DNA from: Opitutus sp. GAS368
Lineage (GTDB): Bacteria; Verrucomicrobiota; Verrucomicrobiia; Chthoniobacterales; Chthoniobacteraceae
DNA: 32,209 nucleotides
Direction of reading: 5' to 3'
Assembly: GCA_943329925.2 (NCBI GenBank)
Contig: CALQFT020000021.1
Coordinates: 1 to 32,209 of the forward strand
Shown here one piece after another: positions 31,697 through 32,209 of the stretch (position 1 is its first letter; each line of letters begins with the position of its first letter). A model generated the notes under the pieces. It was not told where the DNA came from. It ran no database searches and saw only the letters and a program-made list of their open reading frames with translations. A program made the position numbers and the translations under genes.

Positions 31697-31752
31697 TACT
31701 CTCTTCTGTGGGTTACCTTCACTTTGCTGCTTTTTACCGCGACCCCACTCTT

Positions 31753-32209
31753 ATGAGTTTTGGACTTCAAGAATTTCTTCCGCAAGACCTTTGGGACATT
31801 CAATCGCAATGGCCCGTGCTGGCTTCGCTAGCCATCATTGAAATCCTGCTCTCCGCGGATAACTTGATCGAAGTCTCCTCCATTGCAGCTCATCTTCCTC
31901 TCCGCCAGAGACTAATAGCAATACGACTAGGCGTTCTTGGTGCCTTCCTCGCTCGCGCGGTCTTACTGGTGCTTGCTGCGCCTTACATCGCTCAATATCC
32001 ACTCATTCGCCTCTTTGGAGCCCTGTATCTAATCTATCTTTCCACTGCTCATTTTACAGGCAACAGGGAACGCGAACCGCGCGGACCTAAAGAACATTGG
32101 AGTTTCACCAAAACTTTGGTGACCGTGCTGGGAGTCGATTTGGCGCTGAGTTTAGATAACGTCGTGGCGGCTGTCTCTTTGAGCAAAACTCCTTGGGTCG
32201 TGTGGTCCA
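31753..32209 (+). CDS. TerC-family integral membrane protein, C-terminus cut by window edge
   Basis: 152 codons are visible and the frame is open at the edge. The protein has hydrophobic helices and the two related acidic signatures of TerC/YkoY/YjbE proteins: IIEILLSADNLIEVSSIAAH (about 28-47) and LGVDLALSLDNVVAAVSL (about 126-143), each with the Asp-Asn pair inside a membrane helix. Family members export metal ions, notably manganese, or help load it onto exoenzymes. In this class of protein two or three such repeats are usual. The ATG has no Shine-Dalgarno (CCCCACTCTT precedes it). It is divergent from pheS. A specific symbol is not justified on the visible part. Confidence 0.88.
   Translation, partial: MSFGLQEFLPQDLWDIQSQWPVLASLAIIEILLSADNLIEVSSIAAHLPLRQRLIAIRLGVLGAFLARAVLLVLAAPYIAQYPLIRLFGALYLIYLSTAHFTGNREREPRGPKEHWSFTKTLVTVLGVDLALSLDNVVAAVSLSKTPWVVWS

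Larger units (their letters stand above)
31456..31752. other. Divergent region between pheS and the TerC gene
   Basis: 297 bases holding the pheS leader hairpins on the left and an AT-rich promoter zone on the right. The AT-rich core (31612-31660) contrasts with the GC-rich surroundings and may serve both directions. The yybP-ykoY manganese riboswitch that often precedes TerC genes was looked for and not recognised. Confidence 0.55.

Noticed and set aside
31648-31752. yybP-ykoY manganese riboswitch before the TerC gene
   Set aside because: The conserved loops were looked for by eye and not found; a covariance search would settle it.

Overview
The window is GC-rich bacterial chromosome, fully packed with genes and showing no mobile element, CRISPR array, rRNA or tRNA. 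It most likely comes from a member of the Verrucomicrobiota, probably Opitutia/Opitutae. Grounds: a complete dcw cluster of Gram-negative type, a MurC-MurB fusion, a meso-diaminopimelate type MurE, the long (about 595 residue) IspG, a small bacterial RRM RNA-binding protein, and rseP next to ispG. This placement is an inference from gene content; no marker phylogeny was possible.

Region 1 (1-16463, minus strand) is one dense division and cell-wall operon. In transcription order it runs mraZ, rsmH, ftsL-like, ftsI, murE, murF, mraY, murD, a LysM membrane protein, ftsW, murG, murC-murB fusion, ddl and ftsQ (cut by the left edge; ftsA and ftsZ would be expected next). Most junctions are 4-base ATGA overlaps or gaps of 0-1 base, which points to translational coupling. 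Together these genes make the UDP-MurNAc-pentapeptide (MurB, C, D, E, F, Ddl), load and process it on the lipid carrier (MraY, MurG), and polymerise and crosslink it at the septum (FtsW, FtsI, with FtsL and FtsQ). Upstream of mraZ lie five TGGNN units at exact 10-bp spacing on the coding strand, the pattern of a MraZ operator.

Region 2 (16810-22969) is an accessory patch: an acidic unknown protein behind rlmN, an unknown 166-residue protein, a large secreted protein of beta-rich appearance, a Host_attach/eRF1-like protein, a secreted 188-residue protein and an acidic 118-residue protein. Three neighbouring plus-strand genes here have their stop codon inside the first copy of a short direct repeat.

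Region 3 (23280-32209) holds rseP-ispG (membrane protease and isoprenoid synthesis), an RRM protein behind a 519-base G-rich intergenic leader and followed by a clear intrinsic terminator, pheS-pheT (minus strand), and a divergent TerC-family transporter cut by the right edge.

Translation starts fall into two classes. Several operon-internal genes have good Shine-Dalgarno sequences, while most genes that begin a transcript have none and instead show a pyrimidine-rich stretch ending in TTATG or similar. The most specific non-coding signals are the MraZ box array, the competing hairpins before pheS, and the promoter/palindrome before the TerC gene. I did not find convincing evidence for a wholly new multi-gene system; the best leads for novelty are the LysM protein inside dcw, the unknown genes of region 2, and the regulatory signals.
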